Source of the DNA: Icerya purchasi
Lineage: Eukaryota; Arthropoda; Insecta; Hemiptera; Monophlebidae
DNA: 64,000 bases
Direction: 5' to 3'
NCBI GenBank assembly: GCA_039619475.1
Contig: CM077115.1
Coordinates: 557,397,874 to 557,461,873 of the forward strand
Notes under the pieces: generated by a model
Databases searched by the model: none
What the model saw: only the letters and a program-made list of their open reading frames with translations
What the model was told of the DNA's origin: nothing
Program-made: the position numbers and the translations under genes
Shown here: positions 1 to 15,542 of the stretch, piece after piece
Layout: each line of letters begins with the position of its first letter
Position numbering within the stretch: position 1 is the stretch's first letter

Positions 1-3000
1 AAGAAAAAAACTGAGAAATATAATCCCCCCCCTCCCTATTATAAAACAAATTAAAACATTTGGCGCATAGAAAATAATTTTAATAAACTTCTCTTTGTCT
101 TCTAACAGGATGCGAACATGTTCAAAAGAATGCATATTTTTTAATTTTAATTTTTTAAATTTATCAAAACATTGTACTGTGTTAAAAATAAAGCGTTATT
201 TAAAGACGGGAAAAATGATTAAACTGACTAATGGCTGAAATCGCGCCACAATGAAACAGTTTCTAACAACGCTGTACGCTTATTTCGCGAATTTGTCGAG
301 TCAACGTCGTCCTTTTTCACGAGTTTGTCGGGATCACTTTTCAGACTTAACTTTTATGTTCGTAATTCGTACTTTAATGTTTGTTTCTTTTTGTACGTAT
401 TTGAAGCTTACTTTTTCTGGATCTCGCACAGGTGAATTCTTAAATTCACACAAACAGCACTGTTTTATTAGTCAGAAACTGAGTCGTTTGGCAACATAAA
501 AATTAAATAACAATTGAATAATTTTTTTTTTTTTTATGTTGATGGTGAATGAATATTAATTTCTGTCCTCTATTAACCTTATTAATCACTTCAAAAATTT
601 TTTCGTACTGAATCAAGCAACACAGAGTACTACCAAACAGAATAATAACCGAATGCTACGAAATACTATAATTGAAACGTAAAAACGTTGATTAATATTA
701 AGGGAACGACTGTGATTTTGCGAAAAAGAATACGGTTAAAAAACTTAATAACTACCAAACCCCTCGTTTTAATATTGATATTATAGCGAAATGTGGAAAT
801 TTGTACAGTTCTATTTAGTTATTTTACATATAATGGCAAAAGAAAATTAAATGCGAAAAGTGATCCCGAGACACTCGTCCTTTTCTGGACTTCGATGGAC
901 TTTTGTTCGAAGCACAGGTGTAATGTGTGATGCGCTCCCTACAGGAAAATAATTTCACTAATTTCTTAATACAAAATGGTCGGCCTAGCATGCTATTGTG
1001 TGTGTTGCTTCGAATACGGCGCAAAACATCGGCATAAAACTCGGGATTTTCTTTTATTTGCCAAAAACTTAATAATGTTTAAATTTCTAAAAATAATTCA
1101 CGAAACTATTGTACTTTAAACCAGTATGTGTGGCTGCTGTTGGTTCGCTGACCGATATTGGTCCACGAGGCTCTTTTATCGCTTTTATCAACCTTGAAAA
1201 ATGTCACTAATTTAATGTAATATAGAAATAATAAGGCATATATTTATATGTTTGATATTTCGTACATTGTAATAATAGTAATATTGCTCACCGTTTTAAA
1301 CATGAAAGAATAAGTTACCTTCAAAAAGAATCGAAGAGATCCAGATGTTAACATTTAAGTACTTAATGTTTCAAAAAAAATTCGTATTTATTTTTCTTTT
1401 TATCAAAATTCCAATACATATCTGTACTTATTTAAAAAATTGAATACAAACAGCTTACATATAACATTAGAAAACTTGGCATACTTTTTTTACAATTTAT
1501 TTTATGCATTATACGTAACTTACGGTAAAAATATTCAATCTTCACAAACACCGTTTTCAGTGACTTTGGGTTCCCGAATCGTTAGCGATTTTCTACTATT
1601 GTTCCTGTAAATATACAATGTCAATTTTTTTTTCTTCCTGCATTTGTTCGCAAATAAAAGGAATTTTAATCAACGAGGGGACACTTGATAAAAATTAGGC
1701 AATGACCAGATTGTTTTGATGCTTTGTCAAAATGGATAGTCGAGATCAACTTTTAAAAAAAATCGTTTCAAATATGTTTTCTATTAAAAAAAAAAAAAAA
1801 TGCAAACTGAAAATTAATGTTCCTGAAAATCCCTTAATTTTTTGTATTCTATGCAATTATTTCTTATCTTTGTTGCTTCTATCAAGAAAACAAAAAAGAG
1901 AAGAAATCGCTGAATTGATGCAACACTAATTACAACGGTAGACTACGGCGTGTTGTATCACCTAATAATTCAGTTGGAAAAAACGATAGGTATGTACTAA
2001 CAAGAAATATTAATTTCGAGAAATTATTAGTTTTTCTTGTTTTTATGCGTCACCGTGCACGGTTAATTAAAGAAACGTGTAAGCAATTTTTTTTTTTTTT
2101 ATCTAGCTCTGTAATGTAAATGGACCTATAAATAAATTATACATAAAATCTGAAATTTTACAGAGTATTTTTATTTTAATTGCTTTCGAAACTTCCGCTC
2201 TATTTTTTCAAGTTTCTTTTTTTATCTTTAATTTTGTTTTTGTTTTTTTTTTTGTTTTTTTGTGTCTGTAGTCGTGATTAATGTAGATGATATTCTGTTA
2301 ACGCAGCCTTTTTTTTTTTTTCGCCCGGTCGATATACTTTTATTTTTGTTTAAATTTTAACGAATTTTTCGTTTAACAAACATCGATGGGAATAATATCG
2401 GTGTAACATAAACTAAACTAGCCTGAAGAAGTATAAACAGGACAAGAATTGTTTTTTTTTTTTTTTTTTTTTTCGTTTCATAATTATTTTCTTTTTTTAA
2501 TCATAGACGCTCAAAATGTTTTCAGTATACTTGCGCATACTGTAAGAAGATGGATGTGAGTTGCTGTATGATGTCAAAGTGAGTGACGGGTTAAGCTCGA
2601 ATTGTTCTGGTGCCGCTAAGAAAGGTTTGCCAAATACGAATAAATGACAATAAAAAGTATGAATTGAACCAATTGGTAGATTAATAATTAAAAGACTTGG
2701 AATGAATACAAAAATTGTTTCTTAAGATATTTCAAACTTCCTTTGATGTAAGTAGTAGTGGCATGGCTGATTGATTGGGTTTTTTGTCACATTGACAAAT
2801 TTTAGTCGCGTAATATTCCAAGTTTAACCTTACTACTATCGTTAGGTTTTTTCTCGCAGCATTTAGGTAAAAGTACGAAAACGTTCTTTCTCGCTATCAT
2901 CTCGTAATGTTGCTTCTACACTTAATCATCCATGCGGTGGTAATGGTGACCATTTCGCTTTGAACGTTTCGCCTTCTTCCTATTTCTTTTTTTTTCTCTT

Positions 3001-3980
3001 TAGATGATATCATTTTTAAGGCGTAAAATAATAGTCGAATCAAAGACATATTCCCGAAATTAGTAATTAATTTGTCCACAAAATAATGAATCAATCATTT
3101 CTAAATCGGTGAATTTCAGTTCTATTTTTGTTCATATAAAGTCGTAAATACTTTTTTAATTCTACAACTATTATTTTACTTCTTAAATGTAATATTAATT
3201 AAAGAAGAAAAAAATTTTAAATTTACTAATACTGAACTAAATCCATTTCGAAATAAGTCGAGGGCGAAAAGTAATGAACTATGCGACACCTAAGACGAAA
3301 CGCGTCGCGGTTGAAACGAGACGGTTCTACCGTAGTAAAGTATATTCTGATATGTAACTCACGTTAGAAAAAATTCATCATTTCTGTCTTTTAAACAGTA
3401 GACCACTTTGTGTTTTTTTTTGGCTTGTCAACCGGGAACCTTTACCCAGAAACAATTAGAATAGGAAGGAATCACTTATATCTTGATACGATATCAAATG
3501 TTGGTAGGAGGAAGGAACAAATAATAGGCACAATCTGTTTTTGAGGGAAAAGATAGGACATAAGAGGCGCAATACTTTATAAAGTATAACAAAGTTCGTA
3601 TGAATTATTTTAACAGTTTAATCCGGATCTATGTTAACAACGCAGATGACGAAATTTTCTGCAATGAAAAAAACTTTGGACGTAAAATTACTTCATCATT
3701 TTGTAACAATATTTAACCAAATTAAAATAAAAAAAAATAATAGAAAAAATCATAAAAAATCAACTTTAAATAAATTTTCGATATTAATTCCTAACCACAT
3801 ACGAGTACAAAAAACACTTTAATTATAATCAAATTTGCTTCATTCTTTCTCCTTTTTTTTTTTTTCTTTTAATATTTATCGTGCAATTTTAAAAATAATT
3901 TTTGAACGTATCTGGCAGTCGCTATATTATCGAGGAATAATCTTAATTTTATTTGAAACGGTTCTCTTGTGTTCATTTAG
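1..3980 (+). other. Intronic sequence left of the first Atg16 exon
   Basis: AT-rich non-coding sequence with many T and A runs, ending in the acceptor TTCATTTAG at 3972-3980. Apart from the MITE-like element at 319-878 I see no conserved coding segment. Short open frames here are explained by base composition. The exons for the ATG5-binding helix, coiled coil and first WD40 blades must lie to the left of the window. Confidence 0.6.
319..878. mobile_element. MITE-like element with 24-bp terminal inverted repeats
   Basis: Positions 319-342 and the reverse complement of 855-878 match at 22 of 24 bases, sharing the core TCGGGATCACTTTTC. Directly outside lie near-identical direct repeats, CCTTTTTC at 311-318 and CCTTTTC at 879-885, which look like a target-site duplication of about 8 bp with one base of slippage. 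The 560-bp interior has no transposase frame. This is the anatomy of a non-autonomous DNA transposon. An 8-bp duplication would fit hAT or P-like elements, but the terminal bases do not settle the superfamily. Confidence 0.6.
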
Positions 3981-4088
<108 letters not shown>

Positions 4089-5094
4089 TAGAAATTTTTA
4101 TTCATTAGTTATTGTTTATTCGATGAATAACTTTCATTACTGATAGCTGTTTATAATTTCTATTACGTTTCATTAATTCATTCAGAGCCGTATCTAGACC
4201 AAAATTTCGGGGGGGGGGGGTTATGACTAGATTTCAAATTTAAAAAAAAAAATTGCTAAAAATAGGTTGTAGTTCAGTTTTAGATTTCTTACATTTATTA
4301 ATTCTTCCTGAATCCTCAGCGCATGAAATGACCGAACTTGTTATGCCATTTTCTGAAATTTAACTTTGTCGTTTGCTGCAATAGTTTTTTTGTTTCCTTT
4401 TTTTTTCATATTTGCACTGTTATTTAAAAAAATATGTTCAATACTAAAACTTATTCTTTTTAATTTAAAATTTTTTTTAAAGGTATTACATAACAAAAAT
4501 TATGTTGAGTATTTGTTTAATACTGGTTTACGATACAATATAGATTTCATACATTTAAAAATAATGTACTAAAGGATGAATTTAAAAGTAGGATTAATTT
4601 TTGATATGATAAAGTTTTTCCTAATTATTATGATTTTTCCAGCGCTGTTTTTTTTTTTCTTGTTTAAAGTTTTTTTTTTTTTTTTCGTATTTTTATTAAA
4701 TATATAATTCTTTTCTGTATTGATATCAGTTTTATAATTTTACAACGACTATATTATATACTTCATTTGAAAAGCAATCTTACAAGACTTTTGAAACAGG
4801 GACGAAACACTATATTCTGTAATTTTTTATAAAAATATATATATAAAAACAAAAATCGTGTTCTTCATAGGTTATAGTAATGAAAAAGTTCCAAAACAAA
4901 TGTTACTTAAAATTACCATTTAATTTTAAAAAAGAAACAACAAATCAACGCTTTATTGGCATTGAAAAAATTGTAAATAAGTAATTACGTATCTCCTCAT
5001 TTTGCTCGTGCGTTTCACAAAAAGTAATTTAATGAGCAATTTTTTCGTTTAAGCATTTTATTTATAGTAATTATTTTTTATTCAAAAATAAAAA

Positions 5095-5988
5095 CACGAA
5101 AGAACTCGAAAATTTCAAAAAATTACAACTTACATCATTAAAAGGACCTTCGTGGCAAGAATCAATGATACAGTATCCGAGAGGGAAAAAATTCTTGCGT
5201 CCGTCCCGTAAGGTAGCTTGTTAGGGCCGGTTCTCTATTCGATTTATACCTCTGACTTGCCAGAATCAAACCAAACTATTAGGGCAACATGCGCAGATGA
5301 TATAGCCATATTAGCTTCGAACATTAATCTTATACACGCAAGTATGCCCGTACAAAGCCGTATAGATAGAATTCAAAGCTGGGCCAGAGACTGGAGGATT
5401 AAATTTAGTGAGGAAAGGTGCCAACAGGTGACTTTTACAAATGGATTTATCACATGTCCTAAACTGAAGATAAATGACATTGAGATCAAACAAACCGATT
5501 CAGTTAAGTATCTCGGTATGTATTTGGATCGCCGGCTTACGTGGCGTGTTCATGTTGCGCAAATCTGTAGGAAAATTTTCACACGCGCCAAACAACTGAC
5601 TCCATTAATAGGAAACAAGTCCACTCTAAATCTAAAGCTGAAACGATCTGTCTACTTGATGGTCGTAGCGCCGTTATGGAGGCATGGACTTGAGTTATAT
5701 GGGAACTCTAGTAAAAGAAATCTCTTACAGATCCAAAGGCAACAGTCAATTATTCCCCGAACAATCGCGTCAGCTCCAAAGTATGTCTCTGACTTAACCT
5801 TACATAATGATCTAGATATTCCATATGTTAAAGCAGTGCACGTCGAACAGTGTCAAAAATTCTTAGAAAAATTAAAATTAAATACTAACCTGAACATAAA
5901 TAGAATGTATATTAATACTCTTCCCGATAATCCAAGACGAAAGCTTAAGAGGAGGAAATGGTGCCGTGACGCCCTTCCTATCACTTAA
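5095..5988 (+). pseudogene. Non-LTR retrotransposon reverse transcriptase, 5'-truncated and broken
   Basis: Carries the 3' half of a jockey-like reverse transcriptase. In frame it reads FVARIND, then VP*GSLLGPVLYSIYTSDLP, the CADDIAILA catalytic box and VKYLGMYLDRRLTW, followed by the thumb/connection region to a stop at 5986-5988. The normal PQGS motif has a TAA stop (5210-5212) in place of Gln, and YADD is CADD, so the copy is dead. Recognisable homology begins near 5095; fingers, endonuclease and ORF1 are missing, as expected from 5' truncation during insertion. It lies sense to Atg16 within its intron. The jockey assignment is inferred from motif wording only. Confidence 0.8.
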
Positions 5989-6440
5989 TAGCATTTATAA
6001 CTTAAATTATTCAGTAATATAGAAATATTTAAATCGTTACTTGCATAAGGAACATACTTGCTGTAACGTAGTTACGATAATGTTGATCCTTTATTCGAAA
6101 TAGCTTCTACCAGTACTCTATGGGCAATGCATAACCGCATCTGTCGCCATAGTGTGGGCTAACTTTGTATATTCGTGGACTCCTATGGGCTGTGCTTGAG
6201 TGCATTTGCTGCCATGGTGTCCAGGTGCTATATGAAATACATTCTTTAACCAGGGTCCTATGGGCAATGCCAAGTCGCATTGTCGCTATGGGGGCCGGAT
6301 ATATTATATATTTCCTAGCACATCCTCACAGCAGAATTGGTATCTTGGACCTAATTCTCTCGTTGGAGGGATTGGCCTGATTTATTCGGTAGGTTAAAGT
6401 GGAAGTCGCTGGCGCTGTTTATGGCCTCTTAAAGCCGGTA
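5989..6440 (+). repeat. 3' region of the LINE with three imperfect tandem units
   Basis: Downstream of the reverse-transcriptase stop, the motif CTATGGGC recurs at 6118, 6183 and 6258. Each time it is followed by a GCAATGC/TGTGCTT variant and a GCAT..GTCGCCATAG-like segment, giving units of about 65 and 75 bp. Each unit is partly self-complementary. This is probably the element's 3' UTR; the end is placed near the G run at 6440 and is uncertain. Confidence 0.5.
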
Positions 6441-7417
6441 CAGTGGGGGGGGAGTAAAAATAGTTTCGATTTTTAGTTTTTTTTTTGTACAGTTAGAAGC
6501 GTTAAAACTGGAATATTTGTTCAAAAAAATTGTTTCTGGTAAATCAGAAAATATGTATATACCTATATATATATATAATGTATGTATGTATTAATGTATA
6601 ATATTAAAGATTTACTGTTTTATGTTTACAAGAGAAAAAACGCATCTTTTAATGATGCACTTTTATTAGAATTGGAATATTAATAGGTAATAGTTAATGT
6701 ATATAGCCATGTGTCGCATGTATGTGAAAAGAGCACAATATGTTTTAAGATTATTATTAAAAACATATATACTAATAAATTTATTAAATTAATCGATGAT
6801 TCGCTAAACATCAACTTTATGATTACAAGCTTTGAAATTTAGTTTTTACAATATTTATATTTCAGTTATGGTATAACTATGATATTAAATATTGAATGAA
6901 ACGTTAGATCACATTGTACACCTATTTAAACATTATATGTACAAGTTAATGGAAGAAAAGTTCTTGTATTTTAATTTATTTTTTTCTTTTTAGTGTAACA
7001 ATACCCGTAAAAATTATCAGTATTTAATTTCAAATTTTTATTTTTTTCAGATTTTTGTGCATCTATAATAATTATTTTTGTTTTAATTGGGGGCCTGCGC
7101 CCCCGTGGGCAAGGCCTTGTCATGGTGTAATTCTATTAGTACACTGATTTGAAAGTATTCAAAATTCATGCGCATTAATGATAAAAGAACTTCATTTTAT
7201 AATACGGGTTAGATGGTTGCGATGAACTGTGTCAAATAAATGTTTTTATAATTTTATTGTTTAAAGCTAATATATTTGTTGTCGTTTTAATTATAATCGG
7301 TGTTTGATAGTCACATTGGAATGAAAATTCAACAGAATTTACAATGCGATTTCTTACTATCGTTTTTTGAATAAAATTAATAATTTTTTATTTTATTTTT
7401 TGTAAAATATTATTTAA

Positions 7418-11364
<3,947 letters not shown>

Positions 11365-11982
11365 TTAGTATCGTCTATTGTACGACGAGTCGTACAATTT
11401 GCACATACTCTCGGTGCGACTTACGTTGTTTGCGGTCGGAACGCTCAGACTGACGGACATGGCGTCGTTTATGTACTGTTGTGATTCCTTGACGGTGTTC
11501 TTATTCCGCTGCCAAACGTACGTCCAGGCCGCGATGATCGCTATTTGTACGGCCAGAAATATTAGACAGGAAATTACGATGCCGTATATGTTGACGCAGA
11601 AATTTTCCAGCGATTCGCCATCACCCTGGTGACGAACGAACACGGACGACGAATCCGAACCGAAGGTTCCGAGTGTCGAGTTGTCGCGTTTGCCGCCGTG
11701 CTGTTGTTGCTGTTGATTGTTGCGACTGTTGAATCCGAATTTGTCGGTAATCTGTATTGACTGGACTAACAGTAAATCTTCCCGCGCTTCAGCGGTACTT
11801 GGCGCGTTTCTTCGCCTACGTCTTCTTTTTCCGTACGAGTGCACTGATCGTAGTTCGCCGGAGACATCCTCTTGGTCGCATTGAACTGGCTCGCAGGTTG
11901 GCATGCACGGGGTAACGAGCGCTCTGAACTGGACGACTTCGGACGATGGAAATTTGAACGCGTCGAAATACGACAGCAGTAT
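11365..11982 (-). CDS. PAN-ZP membrane protein, last coding exon (end of ZP domain, cleavage site, transmembrane helix)
   Basis: Terminal coding exon, 205 residues (414-618 of the portion seen) plus stop. It begins ILLSYFDAFKFPSSEVVQFR, the last part of a ZP domain, with cysteines in TPCMPTCEPVQC (439-448). Next comes a polybasic KRRRRRR site (465-471), a typical furin-type consensus cleavage site found C-terminal to ZP domains. A Gln-rich linker with five consecutive Gln follows, then a transmembrane helix at about 545-570 (IYGIVISCLIFLAVQIAIIA) and a cytoplasmic tail of about 48 residues ending YNRRY. The acceptor is TTTATCGCAG, joined in phase 0 to the exon at 14877-15542. Such proteins are secreted toward the apical matrix, where the released ZP module polymerises and shapes cuticle. 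Confidence 0.88.
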   Translation of the reverse strand: MLLSYFDAFKFPSSEVVQFRALVTPCMPTCEPVQCDQEDVSGELRSVHSYGKRRRRRRNAPSTAEAREDLLLVQSIQITDKFGFNSRNNQQQQQHGGKRDNSTLGTFGSDSSSVFVRHQGDGESLENFCVNIYGIVISCLIFLAVQIAIIAAWTYVWQRNKNTVKESQQYINDAMSVSLSVPTANNVSRTESMCKLYDSSYNRRY

Positions 11983-12088
11983 CTGCGATAAACGGGGAAA
12001 AAATTACCTAAATTATTTTTCTGCATCGAAAGTAACAATTATGCGTAAAAAAATTATTTTATACGATATTTCTTTTGATTTTTATTTT

Positions 12089-12094
<6 letters not shown>

Positions 12095-12146
<52 letters not shown>
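12095..12146. repeat. TTA/ATT trinucleotide microsatellite
   Basis: About 17 uninterrupted TTA units followed by GTTGTTGTT. It lies in the last intron of the PAN-ZP gene. Confidence 0.95.
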
Positions 12147-13637
12147 GTTGTTGTTTAGGGGTATTATTGAGCCGAGCGGTAACACGCGTATACTCCTGCG
12201 TAGTTCTAACCATTGAATGGTAATTCCATCGCTCTATACTACATAATAGGAGTAACGATCGTTATTGAAAAAAAAAGTCACGTGTCCAAAAAAATTTGAA
12301 TAATGAATTCTTCCCTCTTTTAGGAAGTTTACGATACGAATATATATATATATACATGTATACATATCGTATTAGGCGAGTGCAGAATCTCATTTTGACA
12401 TCGGTTTTATGGCTGGGTTTAATCTAAAATGTTTTTCGTCACGAAATTTTATAATGATTTTCACTTAGAACCAATAATCGGCAGCTAAGAAATTATCTTA
12501 ACCATAGTAAACCGTTTATTCAATCTACGATCGACAATTTGAGTTTGTGTTTTTACAAAAACGAAAATAATCGTACTTCATCACGCACTATTCGAAAGAT
12601 ACATCTGTGTTATACTTCTGTGCGAAAGTTACGGAGGTACTGGTTTATTTATTTTTTGTTTCGTTTTTCAAAATTACTGAAAAAAAAGAAAGCATTTATT
12701 GGTAATTCGGTAAATATGATTTTATTAAGATGAAAACTTAAAGTGGTGCCTACATGTTAAGTACAGTAGAAAATGTAAAAGTATTTAATTTTAGTGATAC
12801 AATAACGAAACCTAATAAACTCGAATATGCTGAATTGAAATATGTTTTGTTATATTTAGACCCGCAACATTAGTGCAAATACGCGAAAATCACACATTTT
12901 CATTTCTGGTGACGTTTCCTGTGTATGTACGTAATAGTTAAAATTGTATTTATGCGTATTACAAAATTTAATCAAACCTGACTATTGACTGGATGTGTAA
13001 ACTCGCTATGTGCCCGTCAGTTGTGAAGTTTTGCATAGGAAAAACAGTCAGTGTGTACTATATAGTGCAGTATAGTGTAATAAAAAACTGCGTGTATATA
13101 ATAATTTATCATCGAAAAAATTAGCGTGTTCTAAAGTGTTTAAATGTTCGCTCAGCTGAATTATGCATGTAATCTCTGCTTCCTAATTTTGATCAATAAA
13201 ATAGTCGATTATTCTACCCTCTCGTAAAAAAAGACTAAACTACAGTTAATTAAACATCAAATATTAAACATGTTTAATTAAAGTGAGCAAAATTTAAAGT
13301 TATATTTTCTTTTTTTATTGTATATTAATGAAACTTGACTTGTTTAATGTCCAGTATTATAAAATATTGACCTTTTTGTATAGCAGAAGAACGCTTATAT
13401 ATACATGTGTTAATAACTATTTTTCATTTTTAAGCCACGGATAATATGAGAAGTCATTTAATATTTTTGCGTGATTCATATGTAACGTTTTTGTACTGAA
13501 ATTCTTGTAACCTTTCTTTATCATGCTTGTAAGAAATTTATTTAATTTTATGAGAAAGCTATTGTCAATTAAATCCAAGGGGTGTTTCACAGCGAAATCC
13601 AAAAGATTAAATTTTATATACCCGTATTGAAGGAAAA

Positions 13638-13830
13638 CACCGCATCGGCCGTAAAAGATTATCATGGCTGTGCAATATACGGCAGTGGACTGATAGGAGC
13701 GTTGAGGAACTTTTCCGACTCGCCGGCGACAGGGAGGCCTACAGAAATGTCATCCGGATGATCGTCTAAGTTCGACAACGAACATGGCACCCGAAGAAGA
13801 AGAATATATATATATATATTTGATCCTTCG
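13638..13830 (+). mobile_element. LINE 3' fragment (end of ORF2 plus tail)
   Basis: A continuous frame at 13638-13769 reads HRIGRKRLSWLCNIRQWTD, then RSVEELFRLAGDREAYRNVI, then a stop. This is the C-terminal end of an endonuclease-reverse transcriptase LINE, where arthropod copies end GRKRxSWLxNIRQW...ELFRLAxxRExYR. A short UTR with GAAGAAGAAGAA runs into an AT repeat, as LINE tails often do. All upstream domains are missing. It is antisense to the host PAN-ZP gene. Confidence 0.75.
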
Positions 13831-14064
13831 AATTTCGTCATATAGATACCCTCAGAACTCTCAGATGGATGATCTTCTATTATTCTTATAGAGAAGTCAG
13901 TTTTAATTGACTATGCCATTTTTAAACGTTACGTATAATCAATATAAACGCGTTATATAAAAAATATTACACCTAATCGGTACCATAACGTTACACTAAA
14001 ATTTTACATGATTTCTCACATTACCTTCAGCGTAAAAATGATAGTCACTTATATGTATGTATGT

Positions 14065-14065
14065 A

Positions 14066-14093
<28 letters not shown>
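14065..14093. repeat. AT dinucleotide microsatellite
   Basis: Uninterrupted alternating A and T, preceded by TATG units at about 14050-14063. Confidence 0.9.
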
Positions 14094-14096
<3 letters not shown>

Positions 14097-14876
14097 TAAG
14101 AAATACAAATACCTAAATTTACAAACTGTCGCCTATTGAAACAGAGATGAGTACAACACTGGTAGCTTGACTGAATGTTTAAAATGATGTTTAAAATTTT
14201 ATTTAAAGTGATACATGTATTAAACGGGAAAATGATAACATCTAATTCTGAATCGAAAAGATGAAGTATGTAAGAAATACGTTATTCGATGCTGCGAACA
14301 AATTTATTTTGGCGAGAAAACTATTAGTAGTACAATTAATGAACTATTATTTTAATTTCAGTTTTATATAGCATGAAATTCTGTCAGATACATACATACT
14401 CGCTTATGACATTTTTTGATGCATTCTTATTTATTCTTAGTGAAGAGTAATTTTACACTGGTAAAATATCGACAATTAGTGTAATTAAATCACTGGAATT
14501 TCCAATTTACGTCAGTTTTCAAATATTATTATTATTTCGTAAACGGTACAAATTGTTTATAGAGTCGTTTTGCCGCGGTCACCGAATTAAAAAATTACTC
14601 GAGTAATTGCAGTTCAGAAATAAACAGATAATTCGACAGTCACAGCAGTGGCTTTCTTTGTTTTAAGGGTATTACTGGCATTTGCAGCAACACTTATTTT
14701 TGGTAGCCCTAAAAGTTAATTGAATAAGACAACTGAGTTTATTTTGTCTTTTCGAGAATGGGTTTCTGTGACTAATTTAACATAGTCAATCTTGATCTAT
14801 TGGATACTACTGGATTTTATTTAATTTTTTTTCGCTTTCGCCGCGTCTGATTAAATGAAAACGATTTCTAAATTAC

Positions 14877-15542
14877 CTTTCCGTTGCCAGCAGACTTGTA
14901 GAGCGGACCCATGATGAAATGATCGGTAGGGCATCCGTCTGAGTCGATAAGGATTATTTCGCTGGAATCGACGCCGTCCATGGCAACTAGTTCTCTGACG
15001 AATATTTCGTACGGACTGTTCGGGTCTAGAATTTCAAATCTAAGCGCCAACGGGTCTCCTACTTCTGCGGACGGTTTCACATCGCCTCCTTGCCGGTCGG
15101 TTATTTTCATGGCCACATTTGGCGAATCTACTATCACTTCTTCGCTGATGGCCGGCCTAACGTCGCCTTGAATGCCTAAATCGACTTCGTTTGAAACGGT
15201 TTTGTTGGTCAGGTCGTATTGGCAAGCGATTGCTAATCCTAAATCGGAACTGGTCACTATGGTGTCGTGATGTTGAATGACCACATCGTTTAAGTACTTT
15301 CCGAGTCCTTGATGTTTCACGTTGCACTCAACGTCGTCGTAGGCCATTTCCAGTTCAAATTCCAGACTATTACGTACATCCTGCACGCATGAATTCGGAC
15401 TGCCCTTAGCGTAAATTTTGCCGTCGAACAGTTTGCTGGTTTTAATTTTAGTTACCATGTCTCCGGCTCGGCAGTCGATTGTTACGTTATAGCATGAGCT
15501 TAATTCGTACGTTGCCGCTTCCGGCACATCCAGATATGGGTC
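14877..15542 (-). CDS. PAN-ZP membrane protein, ZP-domain exon
   Basis: Exon of 666 nt, 222 residues (192-413), in phase 0 at both ends, with acceptor TTGTTTTTTAG and donor AAAG|GTAATTT. It begins DPYLDVPEAATYELSSCYNV. The ZP domain starts at about Cys208 and runs through CVQDVRNSLEFELEM, DDVECNVKHQ and VVIQHHDTIVTSSDLGLAIA. It then reads VGDPLALRFEILDPNSPYEI and LIDSDGCPTDHFIMGPLYKS, all conserved ZP landmarks. ZP modules polymerise into extracellular filaments. The PAN plus ZP combination and this wording match the insect nyo/neo/mey/tyn group, whose members control apical matrix and epidermal shape; nompA has a similar architecture and is the main alternative. Which paralogue this is cannot be decided here. 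Confidence 0.9.

Larger units (their letters stand above)
11983..14876 (-). other. Intron of the PAN-ZP gene with LINE tail and microsatellites
   Basis: Donor GTAATTT at 14876-14870 and acceptor TTTATCGCAG ending at 11983 on the minus strand. Contents are a TTA microsatellite at about 12095-12146, a tRNA-like segment near 12165-12215, a LINE 3' fragment at 13638-13830 and an AT microsatellite at 14065-14093. Otherwise it is AT-rich without recognised features. Confidence 0.75.

Noticed and set aside
11378..12223. Plus-strand open frames across the PAN-ZP last exon
   Set aside because: Antisense shadows of the real exon, the last one running through a TTA microsatellite into a Tyr run.
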